The notes under the pieces were generated by a model. The model had not been told where the DNA came from. It saw only the letters and a list, made by a program, of their open reading frames with translations, and did no database searches. The translations under genes and the position numbers were made by a program. Shown one piece after another: positions 1 through 11,705 of a DNA stretch of 64,000 bases; position 1 is the stretch's first letter; each line of letters opens with the position of its first letter. The stretch comes from Stramonita haemastoma (Eukaryota; Mollusca; Gastropoda; Neogastropoda; Muricidae), in NCBI GenBank assembly GCA_030674155.1, contig CM060325.1:52040672-52104671 (forward strand), given 5' to 3'.

Positions 1-2
1 GT

Positions 3-506
3 AGAGACGTAGGATGTGAATATAGTTTCATTAATGAATTTAAAGATAGACTTATTTCATGCTACAAACAGAACTGGCATTCGGATTTAGAAAATAATGA
101 CAAATATATGTGGTATAGTTCCTTCAAAAGTGTCTTTCAAACAGAAAGATATCTGTCTTTTATAACCAACAAATGGTACAAGATCAGTCTCAGTAGATTT
201 CGGCTAAGAGTCAGTGGCCTTAAAAATTGTAAGTATTGGTTTTCAAGTGAAGATAACTCTAACGATAATATATGCCCTTCATGCCGAAATGCCACAGAAG
301 ACGAATTTCACTTTCTTTTCGATTGTATGGCCTATTCTGATAAACGCAGAAACTGTGAGGCGCTAAGTGTGTTTAAAGGCATTGCTGATATGAATTCTGT
401 TGCAAATATTCTATCTGTCAGCAGTGAAGAGAAAATAGAAAGTCTAGCTAAATTCATTGGAGAAGCAATGAATATTAGGAAAAAGATAAGGGAACAGAGT
501 AACTAG
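3..506 (+). mobile_element. LINE ORF2 C-terminal fragment (runs off window start)
   Basis: The frame is open from the window edge to a TAG at 504-506, so the apparent start at 108 is internal. The protein has the late-ORF2 pattern of non-LTR retrotransposons: a basic/aromatic stretch (SRFRLRVSGL), then a Cys-His knuckle CPSCRN..EDEFHFLFDC at about residues 95-113, then a polar tail. It would lie downstream of the reverse transcriptase domain, which is outside the window. A diverged relative lies at 995-1261. Seen: open frame and CX2C..HX4C motif. Known: such knuckles end many LINE ORF2 proteins. Inferred: the LINE is 5'-incomplete here; clade not determined. Confidence 0.7.
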
Positions 507-556
507 TCCTTAGATGGTCCTTTATTGATTCTGTTATGTGTGTGTGTGTGTGTGGT

Positions 557-593
<37 letters not shown>

Positions 594-850
594 GAGAGAG
601 AGAGGAGAGAGAGGGGGGGGGGGGGGGAGGGAGAATGGAGAGAGAAGAGAGAGAGAGTAAGATTGTAGTGTGTGTGTGTGTTGGTGTGTGTGTGTTACCT
701 CTGCGTTGCATGATAGAATGTGCATAGTATATGTAAGTGCGAATGTGAGAGGAAAATTTGTTATTATGTTACACGAATTCATCTGTACTTGTTATTTCCC
801 CTCGTCTACAGGGCTGTAATGCTGTATGGACAATAAAACTGTCAGTGTCA
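507..850 (+). mobile_element. Probable LINE 3' UTR with microsatellites and AATAAA
   Basis: This follows the LINE stop codon. It contains (TG)n, a roughly 38-bp G run (555-592), (GA)n and a second (TG)n. Near the end is AATAAA at 832-837, followed by short GTCAGT repeats, which looks like a LINE 3' terminus. The G run and purine tracts may be expanded or mis-sized by sequencing. Confidence 0.45.
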
Positions 851-893
851 GTCTCATCTCTCTCCTCTCCTCTCTCTCTCTCTCTCTCCTCTC

Positions 894-928
<35 letters not shown>

Positions 929-965
929 GCACGGAATTGAGTCTTTCTCTTCCCCCCCTCCCCTC
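851..965. repeat. (CT)n microsatellite
   Basis: Interrupted CT dinucleotide tract with CTCC variants, lying between the two LINE fragments. Confidence 0.9.
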
Positions 966-994
966 TCTCTCAAATGTATATAGACAATTTGTAA

Positions 995-1261
995 GTTAAG
1001 TTCAATAGCAAACCTTATCTAAAGCTTGATATGGACATTCATTTGAAAAGAAATATATCCAAGTTTAGACTTGGTGTATCAGATATGTTGAATAAATTCA
1101 GATACAGAAAACATGATGTTGATGACCTCAGGTTACTATGCCCGTTATGTAAGCAAGCACCTGAAAATGAAGTGCATTTTGTGTTATACTTTCTAGTGTT
1201 CTGCTGTCCAGTGTTTAATTCATTTAGACTCGTGTTTACTCATGGCGTGAAGTCACTCTGA
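995..1261 (+). mobile_element. Second LINE ORF2 C-terminal fragment
   Basis: Short open frame from after the stop at 992 to TGA at 1259-1261. It contains KFRLGVSDML and CPLCKQAPENEVHF, aligning with the RFRLRVSGL and CPSC..EDEFHF segments of the LINE at 3-506. The final Cys of the knuckle is not preserved in place (VLYFLVFCC), suggesting a decayed copy. It is truncated on both sides. The adjacent (CT)n tract may mark the junction. Confidence 0.6.
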
Positions 1262-1575
1262 GGTTTTGCACAGCCTCACTTTATATTTGTGTAAAATTTT
1301 TAGAATAAGAGATGTTTTGTTATTGCAAGTCCTACCTATGTAACTGACTTTTTTTTTGTTATACAACAATGTTTTGTTGTTGCTGTTGGTTTTTTCGTTG
1401 TTTTGTTTTATCCCCCATCAAATTACTAAGCATTTCGTCCATCCCTTTCATGTATGGGTCAATGGCCTTTTTGTGAGTAAATCATTGGAGTTGAGTACTC
1501 TCTCTCTCTCTCACTCTCACTCACTCGCTGTGATTATGTAATCCTTAGTATGTAATTACAAAAAAAAAACAATGG
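1262..1575. other. Unassigned AT-rich stretch
   Basis: T-rich sequence with a short (CT)n/CACT tract near 1498-1525 and an A9 run near 1560. No gene, RNA or known repeat recognised. Confidence 0.5.
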
Positions 1576-2245
1576 AAGGTGGGGTTTCTGTACGGTTAGT
1601 GAGAGTTTAGCAGGCCAAGTGAGCTGACTGGAAGGTTTCCTAAGATGTCAATTTCAGAGCATCAGGGGAAGGTTGCCGCTTGGTAGTTTCTTTTGATGTG
1701 CAGAGAGGGTAGCGGTCCCTCATAGTTTGGGTTTTTTGTTGTTGTTTTTTTGATGTGCAGAGAGGATAGCAAGGGGGCTGGTAGTTTCTTTTGATGTGCA
1801 GATGGGCCGCTATTAGGGTATATTTGTTTGAAGCAGGGTTTATTGTTGGGCGTGTTTTGTTGTGTTTTTTTGTTTGTTTGGAAGTTTTAGCGGTGCTGTT
1901 CGTTTTGTCCCCACTTTGGTAGGGGAGGAGTGAGGTATGATCACGTGATGGGAGGGCGGGGGCTTTCTTTGAGCAGTGAAGAGTTGTTTGTCAGTGCTGC
2001 CTGCAGTACTGGTAGCGCAGGGGTGTGCGCTAGCCTACAATGTCTGGGTCAGTTTGTCAGTGCTGCCTGCAGTACTAGGGAGGGTGGGGAGGGGGGTGTG
2101 TGCACTAGAATGTCTGGGTCAGTTTTTAGATTCTGGATTTTGTGACACAGAGTATTTTGGGTAGGTCACGGTCAGAGAGTTTTGAAGGACAGCCAGTGTG
2201 GACAGTGTGGCACAGCCAGTGATGAGGGTGTGATGGGGAGGTAAG
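1576..2245. repeat. G-rich region with short tandem duplications
   Basis: A TTTTGATGTGCAGA motif with its flank recurs at about 1693, 1750 and 1790. A roughly 65-bp unit starting at CAGTGCTGCCTGCAGTACT recurs at about 1992 and 2058. The two open frames here (1930-2145 and 1976-2164) are read-through of the second duplication and are not called as genes. Confidence 0.55.
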
Positions 2246-2266
2246 TTAAGGAGTAAGGTAAAGAGT

Positions 2267-2267
<1 letters not shown>

Positions 2268-2333
<66 letters not shown>
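2268..2333. repeat. (CT)n microsatellite
   Basis: Near-perfect CT repeat of about 66 bp. Confidence 0.95.
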
Positions 2334-2336
<3 letters not shown>

Positions 2337-2534
2337 CAAAAAAATCTATTTATAGCCATCTGAAACCCACTATTTAATATGCTAACATAGAGTGATATTA
2401 CCACGTGTATAGAAAGTATATATATATATCTCTCTATATTATTGGCAATAACGTGAAAATGCATTGGTAAAAATCACCGTATTTGCTTTGTTGAAAATTT
2501 ATTTGATCTAAATTATTGGTGTTTGTTTTTTTTC

Positions 2535-2537
<3 letters not shown>

Positions 2538-2603
<66 letters not shown>

Positions 2604-2622
2604 TACCTTTACCTTTTACCTG

Positions 2623-2672
<50 letters not shown>
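2538..2672. repeat. Two (AT)n tracts
   Basis: Long AT dinucleotide runs at 2538-2600 and 2628-2682, split by a short unique stretch containing TTACCTTTACC. Confidence 0.95.
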
Positions 2673-2679
<7 letters not shown>

Positions 2680-2682
2680 TAT

Positions 2683-3205
2683 AAGGGGATAATCAGACCT
2701 GCCAACCTGTATGATTTTATCGTTTATTTAGTTATTTTTTACCTTGGATAGGAAAATACTTATTTACTGATGAAAATACGATTTTTTACTAAAAGTGAAA
2801 CTAAGGGATGGATTTCTTCCATGCCCATTACTTCCCTTCTCTGGGTAGCTGGTCTATTTTGCCAGTGGTCCCTCATCAGACAGTCAGTAACTGTCTCTGT
2901 TCACCAATCCAATCCAATCCAATGATGTTGCTTAGAGTCCGCCGACCCCACAGGACATAATATTATGGGGGCTGTCACCTCGTCACATTTTGAAAACGCG
3001 TATTAAAAGTGATAAAAGGGGTATAAAACCAACTCGACTGTCCTTGCTTGTATGGACGCCCTGATCAACCATAAGGGTCAGCCCAGGATGGCCACTGCCT
3101 TGTGGGAAGATCCACATCCATCACACATAAAATGAGATAAAAACCAAAACCAGATTCCTTGATTAAAACATCCTGTCCTTACAGACCCACTACTGTACCA
3201 CTTTC
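2683..3205. other. Unassigned stretch
   Basis: Mixed-composition sequence with AATCC pentamers near 2905-2920. The 2925-3130 part has the texture of a diverged dispersed repeat, but I cannot name a family or define ends. No coding signal. Confidence 0.4.
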
Positions 3206-3309
3206 ACCGTGGACAGAAGAGGACAGAGAGGGAGGGGAGGAAGAGGGAGGGAGGGAAGGGGAGAGTAGGTGGGGGTGGAGGGCTCTCACTGTGTGTGTGG
3301 GTCAGGCAA

Positions 3310-3845
<536 letters not shown>

Positions 3846-3875
3846 CATTCATTCATTCATTCACTTTTTCATTTT

Positions 3876-4175
3876 TTCCTCTGGAATTAACAGCAGTGCT
3901 GACTCTCACTCCCCCCCAAAAGTCTTTCGGTAAGACGTTCGCCTGCCAACAAGTAAACCGTGAGGTTCTGGGTTCGTACCCAGCCTTGCCCCGCCCTTCT
4001 CTCAGTTTGACCAAAAAATCGAACTAAATGTCAAAGTCATTCGGATGAGACTAGAAACCGAGGCCCCGTGTGCGAACGCATGCAGAGCATCTTGCGCACA
4101 CGTTTAAAACTCCGTTCGGCCTTTCGGAAGAGTAGGCCATCGTGTGCCGGTAGGAATGGATGACAAACTTCTACG
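3876..4175 (+). mobile_element. SINE chimera: family-A fragment fused to a family-B SINE
   Basis: 3880-3930 matches the post-head part of the SINE-A family (GGAATTAACAGCAGTGCTGA; complete copy at 10293-10641). It then switches abruptly to a SINE-B head, TAAGACGTTCGCCTGCC, with a B-box-like GGTTCGTACCC at 3971-3981. The shared SINE body follows (CGAGGCCCCGTGTGCGAACG) to about 4172. The left edge abuts the (CT)n tract. The right edge abuts the 20-bp array. Confidence 0.65.
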
Positions 4176-6739
4176 CCACACTACACCATGTTATACTACA
4201 CCACACCACGTTATACTACACCACACCACGTTATACTACACTACACCACACCACGTTATACTACACTACACCACACCACGTTATACTACACCACACCACG
4301 TTATACTACACCACACCACGCTATACTACACCTCACCACGATATACTACACCACTCCACGTTATACTACACCACACCACGTTATACTACACCACACCACA
4401 CCACACCACGATATACTACACCACACCACGTTATACTACACTACACCACGATGTACTACACCACACCATGATATACTACACCACACCACGTTACACTATA
4501 CTACACCACACCACGTTACACTATACTACACCACACCACGTTATACTATACTACACCACACCACGTTATACTATACTACACCACACCACGTTATACTACA
4601 CTATACCACGTTATACTACATCACACCACGTTATACTATACTACACCACACCACGTTATACTACACCACACCATGTTATACTACACCACACCACGTTATA
4701 CTATACTACACCACACCACGTTATATACTACACCACACCACACCACGTTATACTACACCACACCACACCACGTTATACTACACTAAACCACACCACGTTA
4801 TACTACACCACACCACACCACGTTATACTAAACACCACACCACAACCCACGTTATACTACACTACACCACACCACGTTATACTACACTATCACCACACCA
4901 CGTTTACTACTACACTACACCACGTTAAACTACACTACTACCACACCACGTTATACTACACTACACCACCCTAAACACACCACGTTTATACACACCACAC
5001 CACACCACGTATATACTAACCACACCACGTTATACTACACCACACCACGTTATACTACACCACACCACGTTATACTACACCACACCACGATATACTACAC
5101 CACACCACGTTATACTACACCACACCACGTTATACTACACCACACCACGTATACTACACCACACCACGTTATACTACACCACACCACGTTATACTACACC
5201 CACACCACGTTATACTACACCACACCACGATATACTACACCACACCACGTTATACTACACCACACCACGTTATACTATACTACACCACACCACGTTATAC
5301 TACACCACACACACGTTATACTATACTACACCACACCACGATATACTACACCACACCACGTTATACTATACTACACCACACCACGTTATACTATACTACA
5401 CCACGTTATACTACACTACACCACACCACGTTATACCATACTACACCCACACCATGTTATACTACACCACATCACGTTATACTACACCACACCACGTTAT
5501 ACTACAGTACACCACGTTATACTATACTAACACCACACCACGTTAAACTATACTACACCACACCACGTTATAATACACCACACCACGTTATACTATACTA
5601 CACCACACCACGATATACTACACCACACTACGTTATACTACAGTACACCACGTTATACTATACTACACCACACACCACGTTATACTATACTACACCACAC
5701 CACGTTATACTACACCACACCACGTTATACTATACTACACCACACCACGATATACTACACCACACCACGTTATACTATACTACACCACACCACGTTATAC
5801 TACACTACACCACGTTATACTACACCACACCACGTTATACTACACTACACCACACCATGTTATACTACACCACACTACGTTGTACTACACCACACCACGT
5901 TGTACTACACCACACCACGTTATGCTACACCACACCACGTTACTACATTACACCACGATATACTACACCACACCACGTTATACTACACTAAACTACACCA
6001 CGTTATACTACACTAAACTACACCACGTTATACTACACTACACTACACCACGTTATACTACACTACACTACTCCATGTTATACTACACTACACTACGTTA
6101 TACTACACTACACCACACCACATTATACTACACCACACCACGTTATACTACACTACACCACGATATACTACACCACACCAGGATACACTACACCACACCA
6201 CGTTATACTACACCACACCACGTTATACTACACCACACCACGTTATACTACACTACACCACGTTATACTACACCACACCACGTTATACTACACTATACCA
6301 CGTTATACTACACCACACCACGTTATACTACACTACGCCACATTATATTACACCACTCCACGTTATACTACATTAAACCACGATGTACTACACCACACCA
6401 CGATATACTACACTACACCACGATATACTACTCCACAGCACGTTATACTACACTACACCACGTTATACTGCACCACACCACGTTATACTACACTACACTA
6501 CACCACAATATACTACACCACACCACGTTATACTACACTACACCACGTTATACTGCACTACACCACGTTATACTACACTACACCACGTTATACTACACTA
6601 CACTACACCACGATATACTACACCACAGCACGTTATACTACACTACACCACGCACCACGTTATACTACACTACACCACACTGTTATACTACACATCACAC
6701 CACACCAGTTTATATTACACCATACCACTTTAATCTACA
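4176..6739. repeat. Tandem array of 20-bp and longer units
   Basis: Well over 100 copies of a unit close to CCACACCACGTTATACTACA, with spacing variants (CACTA, ACTATACTACA) that create higher-order periods. It is an expanded minisatellite/satellite of simple origin. Long open frames rich in His, Thr and Tyr (for example from 4144, 4188 and 5880) are read-through of this array. Confidence 0.95.
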
Positions 6740-7112
6740 CCACACCACACCACACCACGTCAGGCCTATACTATACTACACCACACCACACCACGTCAGG
6801 CCTATACTATACTACACCACACCACACCACGTCAGGCCTATACTATACACCACACCACACCACGTCAGGCCTATACTATACACCACACCACACCACGTCA
6901 GGCCTATACTATACACCACACCACACACCAGTCAGGCCTATACTATACTACACCACACCACACCACGTCAGGCCTATACTATACTACACCACACCACACC
7001 ACGTCAGGCCTATACTATACACCACACCACACCACACCACGTCAGGCCTATACTATACACCACACCACACCACACCACGTCAGGCCTATACTATACACCA
7101 CACCACACCAAC
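6740..7112. repeat. Variant sub-array with GTCAGGCC insertion
   Basis: The same CCACACCACAC backbone gains GTCAGGCCTATACTATAC in each of about 11 units of 31-41 bp. The switch is abrupt at about 6740. The array ends just before a poly-C/poly-A stretch (7157-7188). Confidence 0.9.
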
Positions 7113-7427
7113 AACAAGAAAAACAACAAAAGAGACACACACATACACATACACACACCTGCCCCCCCCCCCCCCCCCAAAAAAAAAAGGCATTATGTTC
7201 AATCCTCTCAATATGGGATTGGTATGACGTCACCAGCCATCTCTACATTTTCCCTGTCCAGGTTAAGAAAAACAAATGGGGACTGCCTGGCTAAACATCT
7301 CTAGTGTATGCCAGCGTTTACAATGGAGGAGGGGAATGCCTCCATGTTTCTCCTGTATGAAAAAAAGAAAAGAAAGGCTTTTGCTGATGACGTCAGCTGA
7401 AGGCCAACTTGAGGCGGTTGAACATAT
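7113..7427. other. Unassigned flank of array and MITE
   Basis: Contains (CA)n remnants, C17 and A9 runs at 7158-7188, then ordinary mixed sequence up to the MITE. No gene recognised. Confidence 0.5.
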
Positions 7428-7848
7428 TTGACGCTCTACCACATAAGGAGTGGCATTGCACCAGAGGTCAATTTTTAGTTATCGACAAGTTATTAATCAG
7501 CAATAAAAAGGCTATTCAATTCAAAAACAGATTGAAAATTGGACAATTCTATGCAAAGTTATTACAAATTGAAATGATAGACTGCAGGATGTGACAAAAT
7601 GAGAAACGGGCAAGTTTATTTTCCTAACAGGTTGTCAGAATGAGGGCTTGGGTATTCTCAAAACACATTTAAAAGCAAAAGGAATAAAAATTAGTCCTTG
7701 ATGTTTCAATACAAGGTAGAAGAACGGTTATAGTTTAATAATCGGTCAAAATATGAAAATCGACAACTTGACCACCACCTGCTTTTTATGGCTCCTAGAG
7801 CGAAATTGGGTAATGTGCTAAGCAACTCATTTCGTGGTGGAGCGTCAC
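7428..7848 (+). mobile_element. MITE, 421 bp, terminal inverted repeats
   Basis: This non-autonomous DNA transposon has left end (G>T)TGACGCTCTACCAC and right end GTGGTGGAGCGTCAC, which are inverted repeats. It is collinear with copies at 32345-32767, 53011-53433 and 46864-47279, and with partial copies at 17204 and 22549. It has no coding capacity. Left flank ATAT and right flank ACGT do not match, so the target duplication is lost or mutated here. Confidence 0.85.
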
Positions 7849-7935
7849 ACGTCTGAAAGATTAAAGCCTGCACGGACTTTACGGGCTTTACGTGAGTGGT
7901 AAGTTGTGAGTTGTGTTCGGCCTGAAATTGTCAGT

Positions 7936-7975
7936 TGACATATAAAAAGAGCTGCTTCCACTCTTTCTGCACCAC
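7936..7975 (+). promoter_or_regulatory. Candidate TATA promoter
   Basis: TATAAAAA at 7941-7948 is followed about 25-30 bp later by pyrimidine-rich TTTCTGCACCACTG, which could hold an initiator. It lies just outside the MITE and upstream of the tandem 60-bp repeat and the candidate first exon. Spacing fits a core promoter, but no transcript evidence is available. Confidence 0.3.
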
Positions 7976-8275
7976 TGCGCCTTTGCATTTGTCTTTGGAT
8001 TGCCTTCGCCTTTTGACTTGGATTACTTTCTTTGTACTGCCTTTGCATTTGTGTTTGGATTACCTTCGCCTTTTGACTTGGATTACTTTCTTTGTACTGC
8101 CTTTGCATTTGTCTTTGGATTGCCTTCGCTTTTGACTTGGATTACTTTCTTTGAACTGCCTTTGCATTTGTCTTTGGATTGCCTTCGCTTTGCTTTTTTG
8201 ACTTGGATTACTTTCTTTGAACTGCCTTTGCTTTTGACTTGGATTTCTCTTTGGACTGCCTTTGGATTTGCTTTT
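7976..8275 (+). repeat. 60-bp minisatellite, possible 5' leader
   Basis: About five imperfect copies of a roughly 60-bp unit beginning CTGCCTTTGCATTTG and containing CCTTTTGACTTGGATTAC. The last copies are shortened. It lies between the TATA-like motif and the candidate start codon at 8310, so it could be transcribed leader. Confidence 0.8.
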
Positions 8276-8309
8276 TGCCTTGGTGTTTTTGCTTGTTGGG
8301 ATAACTACA

Positions 8310-8328
8310 ATGGATTCCAGACGTGATA
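8310..8328 (+). CDS. Candidate 19-nt first coding exon
   Basis: ATG at 8310 encodes MDSRRD and is followed immediately by a strong donor, GTAAGTAC, at 8329. The exon would end in phase 1. Joined to the acceptor at 10783 it gives a frame (MDSRRDRSPFRW...) that stops at 10934. The more gene-like frame of the 10.8-kb exon is not reached in this way, so either the ATG at 10796 is used or the exon belongs elsewhere. Support is limited to ATG plus donor downstream of a TATA motif. Confidence 0.25.
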
Positions 8329-8717
8329 GTAAGTACTTTTCCTAAACTTGGCTAATTCTGTAGCTGTTATACCTGTATACGTGGTCTCTGTCCATCATTC
8401 CTTTTTGAATTGGGCTTTTCTTGGATAAAGGGAGTGGTGCTTTCTAAGACAGGTGGTTGATAAATCAGAGGTTGAACTTTTCTTGTTCATGGTGCTGGTT
8501 TTTATGGGGAGGGGGTTGTTATTACTTTATTTTTGGTTTTTGATTTTGTTTGGTTTGTTTTGTTTTATTTTTGTTGTTGCTTGTTTCTTTTTTTGAAAGT
8601 GGGGGGTGGGGGTGCTATTCCCTTATCAGGGCAAGGGCTGAATGAAAAAAGAATGTGAATGCTTATCTGTCACCCTTGAAAAATAACATTCATTCATTCA
8701 TTCACTCATTCATTCAT

Positions 8718-8796
<79 letters not shown>

Positions 8797-8951
8797 TCTC
8801 CCTCCATGCTAACACACACACTCACCCATACATGTAATGTATGCGCACACACACACACACCAGCACATGAGCTCTTGTTGAATCATCCTTGGAATAAAGA
8901 AAATGAAAACATAATGATTAAATAACACACATGCATGCACCACATGCACAT

Positions 8952-9028
<77 letters not shown>

Positions 9029-9106
9029 GCTTGATGGAAAAAAGCAGATCGCTGCTTATTCAATGTACCATCTGGAAATAAAAATTTGATTGATGATTGA
9101 TTGATT

Positions 9107-9174
<68 letters not shown>

Positions 9175-9451
9175 TTACTTTTGTGTGAGACATCAGTGCC
9201 ACAGATTACCTTCTTTTGATGTCAAAACAGGCCTGTTTCACTCCATCACACTTTGAAAAAAAAACAACTGTAAGGAACACTAGGCTTGAATGAGTTGACA
9301 ACTGCTGTCAGTGTGAGGGGTTCTGTGTTGAAGTCTCTGAAGAGAACTTTGGACTTTCTCCATTTCCAGTATGCCTGACAACAAGTGCCGATTTTATTGC
9401 CCATTTTAACAGTTTAATTTTAAGCCTATGCCAGTAAATATTCATTGTAAG
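8329..9451. other. Low-complexity interval (putative intron 1, first part)
   Basis: T-rich sequence, then (ATTC)n and (CT)n at about 8690-8792, (CA)n at 8850-8862 and 8955-9015, and (CA)n at 9109-9170 separated by TGATTGATTGATTG. No exon or known element recognised. Confidence 0.6.
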
Positions 9452-9725
9452 AGGGAAGGAAGGTGGCAGAATGGTGAAGACATTCACCTGCCTCACATGG
9501 AAACTGTGAGGTTCTCGGTTTGATTCCTGGCCTTGCACTTTCTTTCCAGTTTGACAAGAAAATCAAACTAGGTGGCAGTCCTTCATAAGAGACTATAAAG
9601 TGAGGCTCCATGTGCGAATGTACACAGAACATCTGGCATTCACATGAAAAGCCTGTTCCACCTTTTAGAAGAATAGGCCATTGTGTACTAGCAGGAATGA
9701 ATGACAGAATCTTAAAAACACATGC
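9452..9725 (+). mobile_element. SINE-B copy, tRNA-like head present
   Basis: The head contains TGGCAGAATGG (9464-9474, A-box-like) and GGTTTGATTCC (9517-9527, B-box-like). The shared body follows: GAGGCTCCATGTGCGAATG, then the equivalent of the family's AGTAGGCCATCGTGTGCCGG (AATAGGCCATTGTGTACTAG). Relatives are at 3931, 21975, 28620, 30990 and 35505. Pol III-type promoter boxes define it as tRNA-derived; the source tRNA is not identified. Confidence 0.75.
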
Positions 9726-9937
9726 ACACAGGTGTCATGTTCAGACACCATCCTCGAAGTTGGAATGGGCTATCTAAAGGGTGGGGAAATGATGGCATGT
9801 GCAAAAATTTCACCTTTGGTGATTATGGACATGTAGCTAAGGACTGAAAAGAAAACAAGAACTAATCAGTGTATTGTTGATGGCATAAGTAGAACATTTT
9901 CCTGTTGAATTCAGCTTGGTGTTGCATTTGGTAGAAA

Positions 9938-9978
9938 GATAGACATAGACATAGACATTGACATAAACATAAATTGAC

Positions 9979-10057
<79 letters not shown>

Positions 10058-10108
10058 CAGACAGACAGACAGACAGAAGACAGACAGACAGACAGACAGC
10101 ACAGACAT
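9938..10108. repeat. (GATA)n/(GACA)n microsatellite
   Basis: Compound tetranucleotide tract: ACATAG variants, then GATA repeats (about 9978-10025), then GACA repeats (10025-10100). Confidence 0.95.
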
Positions 10109-10221
10109 ATAGATAGACAGAAAGGTCATACCTACATGCATTCCTGTACAAATGTCAGCACTTTAAAACTGATGCTCATTCTGTCTGTTGGAAGCTACTT
10201 CAGCCTAAATGCTGACTGCAT

Positions 10222-10776
10222 CACTTCAACACAAAGTGCAAACCAAAAGGATCATTGGATAATGGTGTGATGGTTTTCTCTATCTGCATAACAGATAGCC
10301 TAGTGGTCAGAACATTGCGCTGGCAATTTGACGACTCGGGTTCGAGTCCGGTCGAGGACATTTTTCTCCTGGAGTTAACATCAGTGCTGACTCCACTCTC
10401 CCCGAAAGTCCTTCAATGAGACTTTAAACCAAGGCCCCGTGTGTGAACCCATGCAGAACATCTTGCGCACACGTTAAATCCTGTTCCGCTTTTCATAAGA
10501 GTAGGCCATCATGTGCTGGTGGGAACAGATGACATTTACAAAACTGCATACACATGGGGACTGGATGAAAAAAAGCACAAGAGTGCTTATTCCATTATCC
10601 TTGATATAAAAGAATAAATGAATAAATAAATGAATAAATAACTTAACACAAAGTGCAAACCTAAAGCAGCATTGGACAGTGGTGTGATGCATGGTTTTCT
10701 CTAACTGCATCACTTAACACAAAGTGCAAACCCAAAGCAGCATTGGACAGTGGTGTGATGCATGGTTTCCTCTATT
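10222..10776 (+). repeat. 71-bp direct repeat, three copies, split by a SINE
   Basis: A unit beginning CACTTAACACAAAGTGCAAA and ending in GATGCATGGTTTTCTCTA occurs at about 10222-10290, 10641-10710 and 10711-10776. The SINE at 10293-10641 separates copies one and two. Copy three supplies the pyrimidine tract of the acceptor at 10781-10782. Confidence 0.8.
10293..10641 (+). mobile_element. SINE-A, full-length reference copy
   Basis: tRNA-derived SINE of about 349 bp. A box TAGCCTAGTGG at 10296-10306 and a perfect-consensus B box GGTTCGAGTCC at 10339-10349 lie 33 bp apart. The body runs CTGGAGTTAACATCAGTGCT, then CCCCGTGTGTGAAC, then AGTAGGCCATCATGTGC. The tail GGACTGGATG, A-run, GCAC..GTGCTTATTCC and ATCCTTGATATAAA ends in (AATA)n. 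Other copies below are mostly on the minus strand. No coding capacity; mobilisation would need a partner LINE, not identified here. Confidence 0.85.
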
Positions 10777-10782
10777 CTCCAG

Positions 10783-11332
10783 GGTCGCCCTTCAGATGGA
10801 GCCTCAGCGATGGGAGTTGGAGGAGTCACGCCGCGAGGCGAGGCGTCAGCGTCAGCGTCAACGTCGTCACCGGTCAGGGGGCGAATGCGTGTGTGATCGT
10901 TGCCTTAGAAATGTGGACAGGGTTTATATCGTAGACCGTAGGGTCTCCGTTAGACAATCACAGGGTACCTCCGCACTGGCTGACCACACTCATGCAGACA
11001 CCCTTCCACGACACACTGCAGACGCCACACGCCACACAACTGGTGATTCACACGCACGCAGGCAAAGCATGGACACCGCCATCCCCCAACACGCACAACC
11101 TCAGCCGTCCCCATTCAGCCAAACATTTCTGGCAGGTCCTATACCCGCTTTAGTTCTATATTCGGCAGCGAACCCGGGGCCTCCCCTGGCCCACTCCACC
11201 CCAGTAGCATCGACCCAGGGGCAGCAGCAGGCAGCAGCCTCTGCCTTTCCTGACACTCCAGCAGCAGCAGCAGACAGCCAGCAGCAGCAGAAGGATGAGG
11301 ATCTCTCTTACCAGCCGATGCATCTTCAGTGT
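10783..11332 (+). CDS. Candidate exon: basic, Gln/Ala-rich protein of unknown function
   Basis: A good acceptor (TCCTCTATTCTCCAG, AG at 10781-10782) opens a frame that is open to 11401. An ATG at 10796 gives MEPQRWELEESRREARRQRQ, continuing with more Arg/Gln, then a Cys cluster CVCDRCLRNVDR, a Thr/His-rich stretch, a Pro/Ala-rich stretch and GQQQAAAS..DSQQQQKDED near the end. No domain is recognised; the N-terminus looks coiled or nucleic-acid-binding by composition only. The 3' border is unclear because CATCTTCAG runs straight into (GT)n. A GT after 11332 would leave phase 0, matching the downstream exons. The other frame, reached from 8310, stops at 10934. Possibly the large 5' exon of the 14-30 kb gene (inference), or an unrelated frame. 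Confidence 0.45.
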
Positions 11333-11409
11333 GTGTGTGTGCATGCGCGTGTTTGTGTTTATCTTTATCATCTAAAATGTTATTTTCAGGATAGTGAATA
11401 AGCACTACA

Positions 11410-11705
11410 CTCTGTATTTACGTCCAGTCGCCATGTGCTTACGGTTTTGTAATCTTCATTGGTTCCCACTGGCAGGCACGGGTCTACTCTTCCAAAAGGC
11501 AAAACCTGTTTTAACAAGGGAGCAGGCTGTTGTGTTTGTGTTGGCACACAGCACAGGACCTGGTTTACAATCTCATCCGAAGATGGGGAGTGGAGTTGGC
11601 ACTGATGTTAACTGCAGGGGAGAATGCCCGTGACTGGGTGTGTGGATGGGGGCTGGAACCTGGGCTGTCAGTTGACAAGCGCAGTGCACTGTGTGTGCTT
11701 TTAAT
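11410..11705 (-). mobile_element. Diverged SINE-A copy
   Basis: Minus-strand relic: CCAGTCGCCATGTGCTTACG, GTCTACTCTTCCAAAAGG, CTCATCCGAAG, ACTGATGTTAACTGCAG and a degraded head (GGAACCTGGGC) can be aligned to SINE-A. It ends near a microsatellite-like GTGTGTGC. The most decayed of the near-complete copies, so an old insertion. Confidence 0.6.

Noticed and set aside
4144..7304. 276- to 474-codon His/Thr/Tyr-rich frames
   Set aside because: Read-through of the 20-bp array; unit length variation rather than selection keeps them open.
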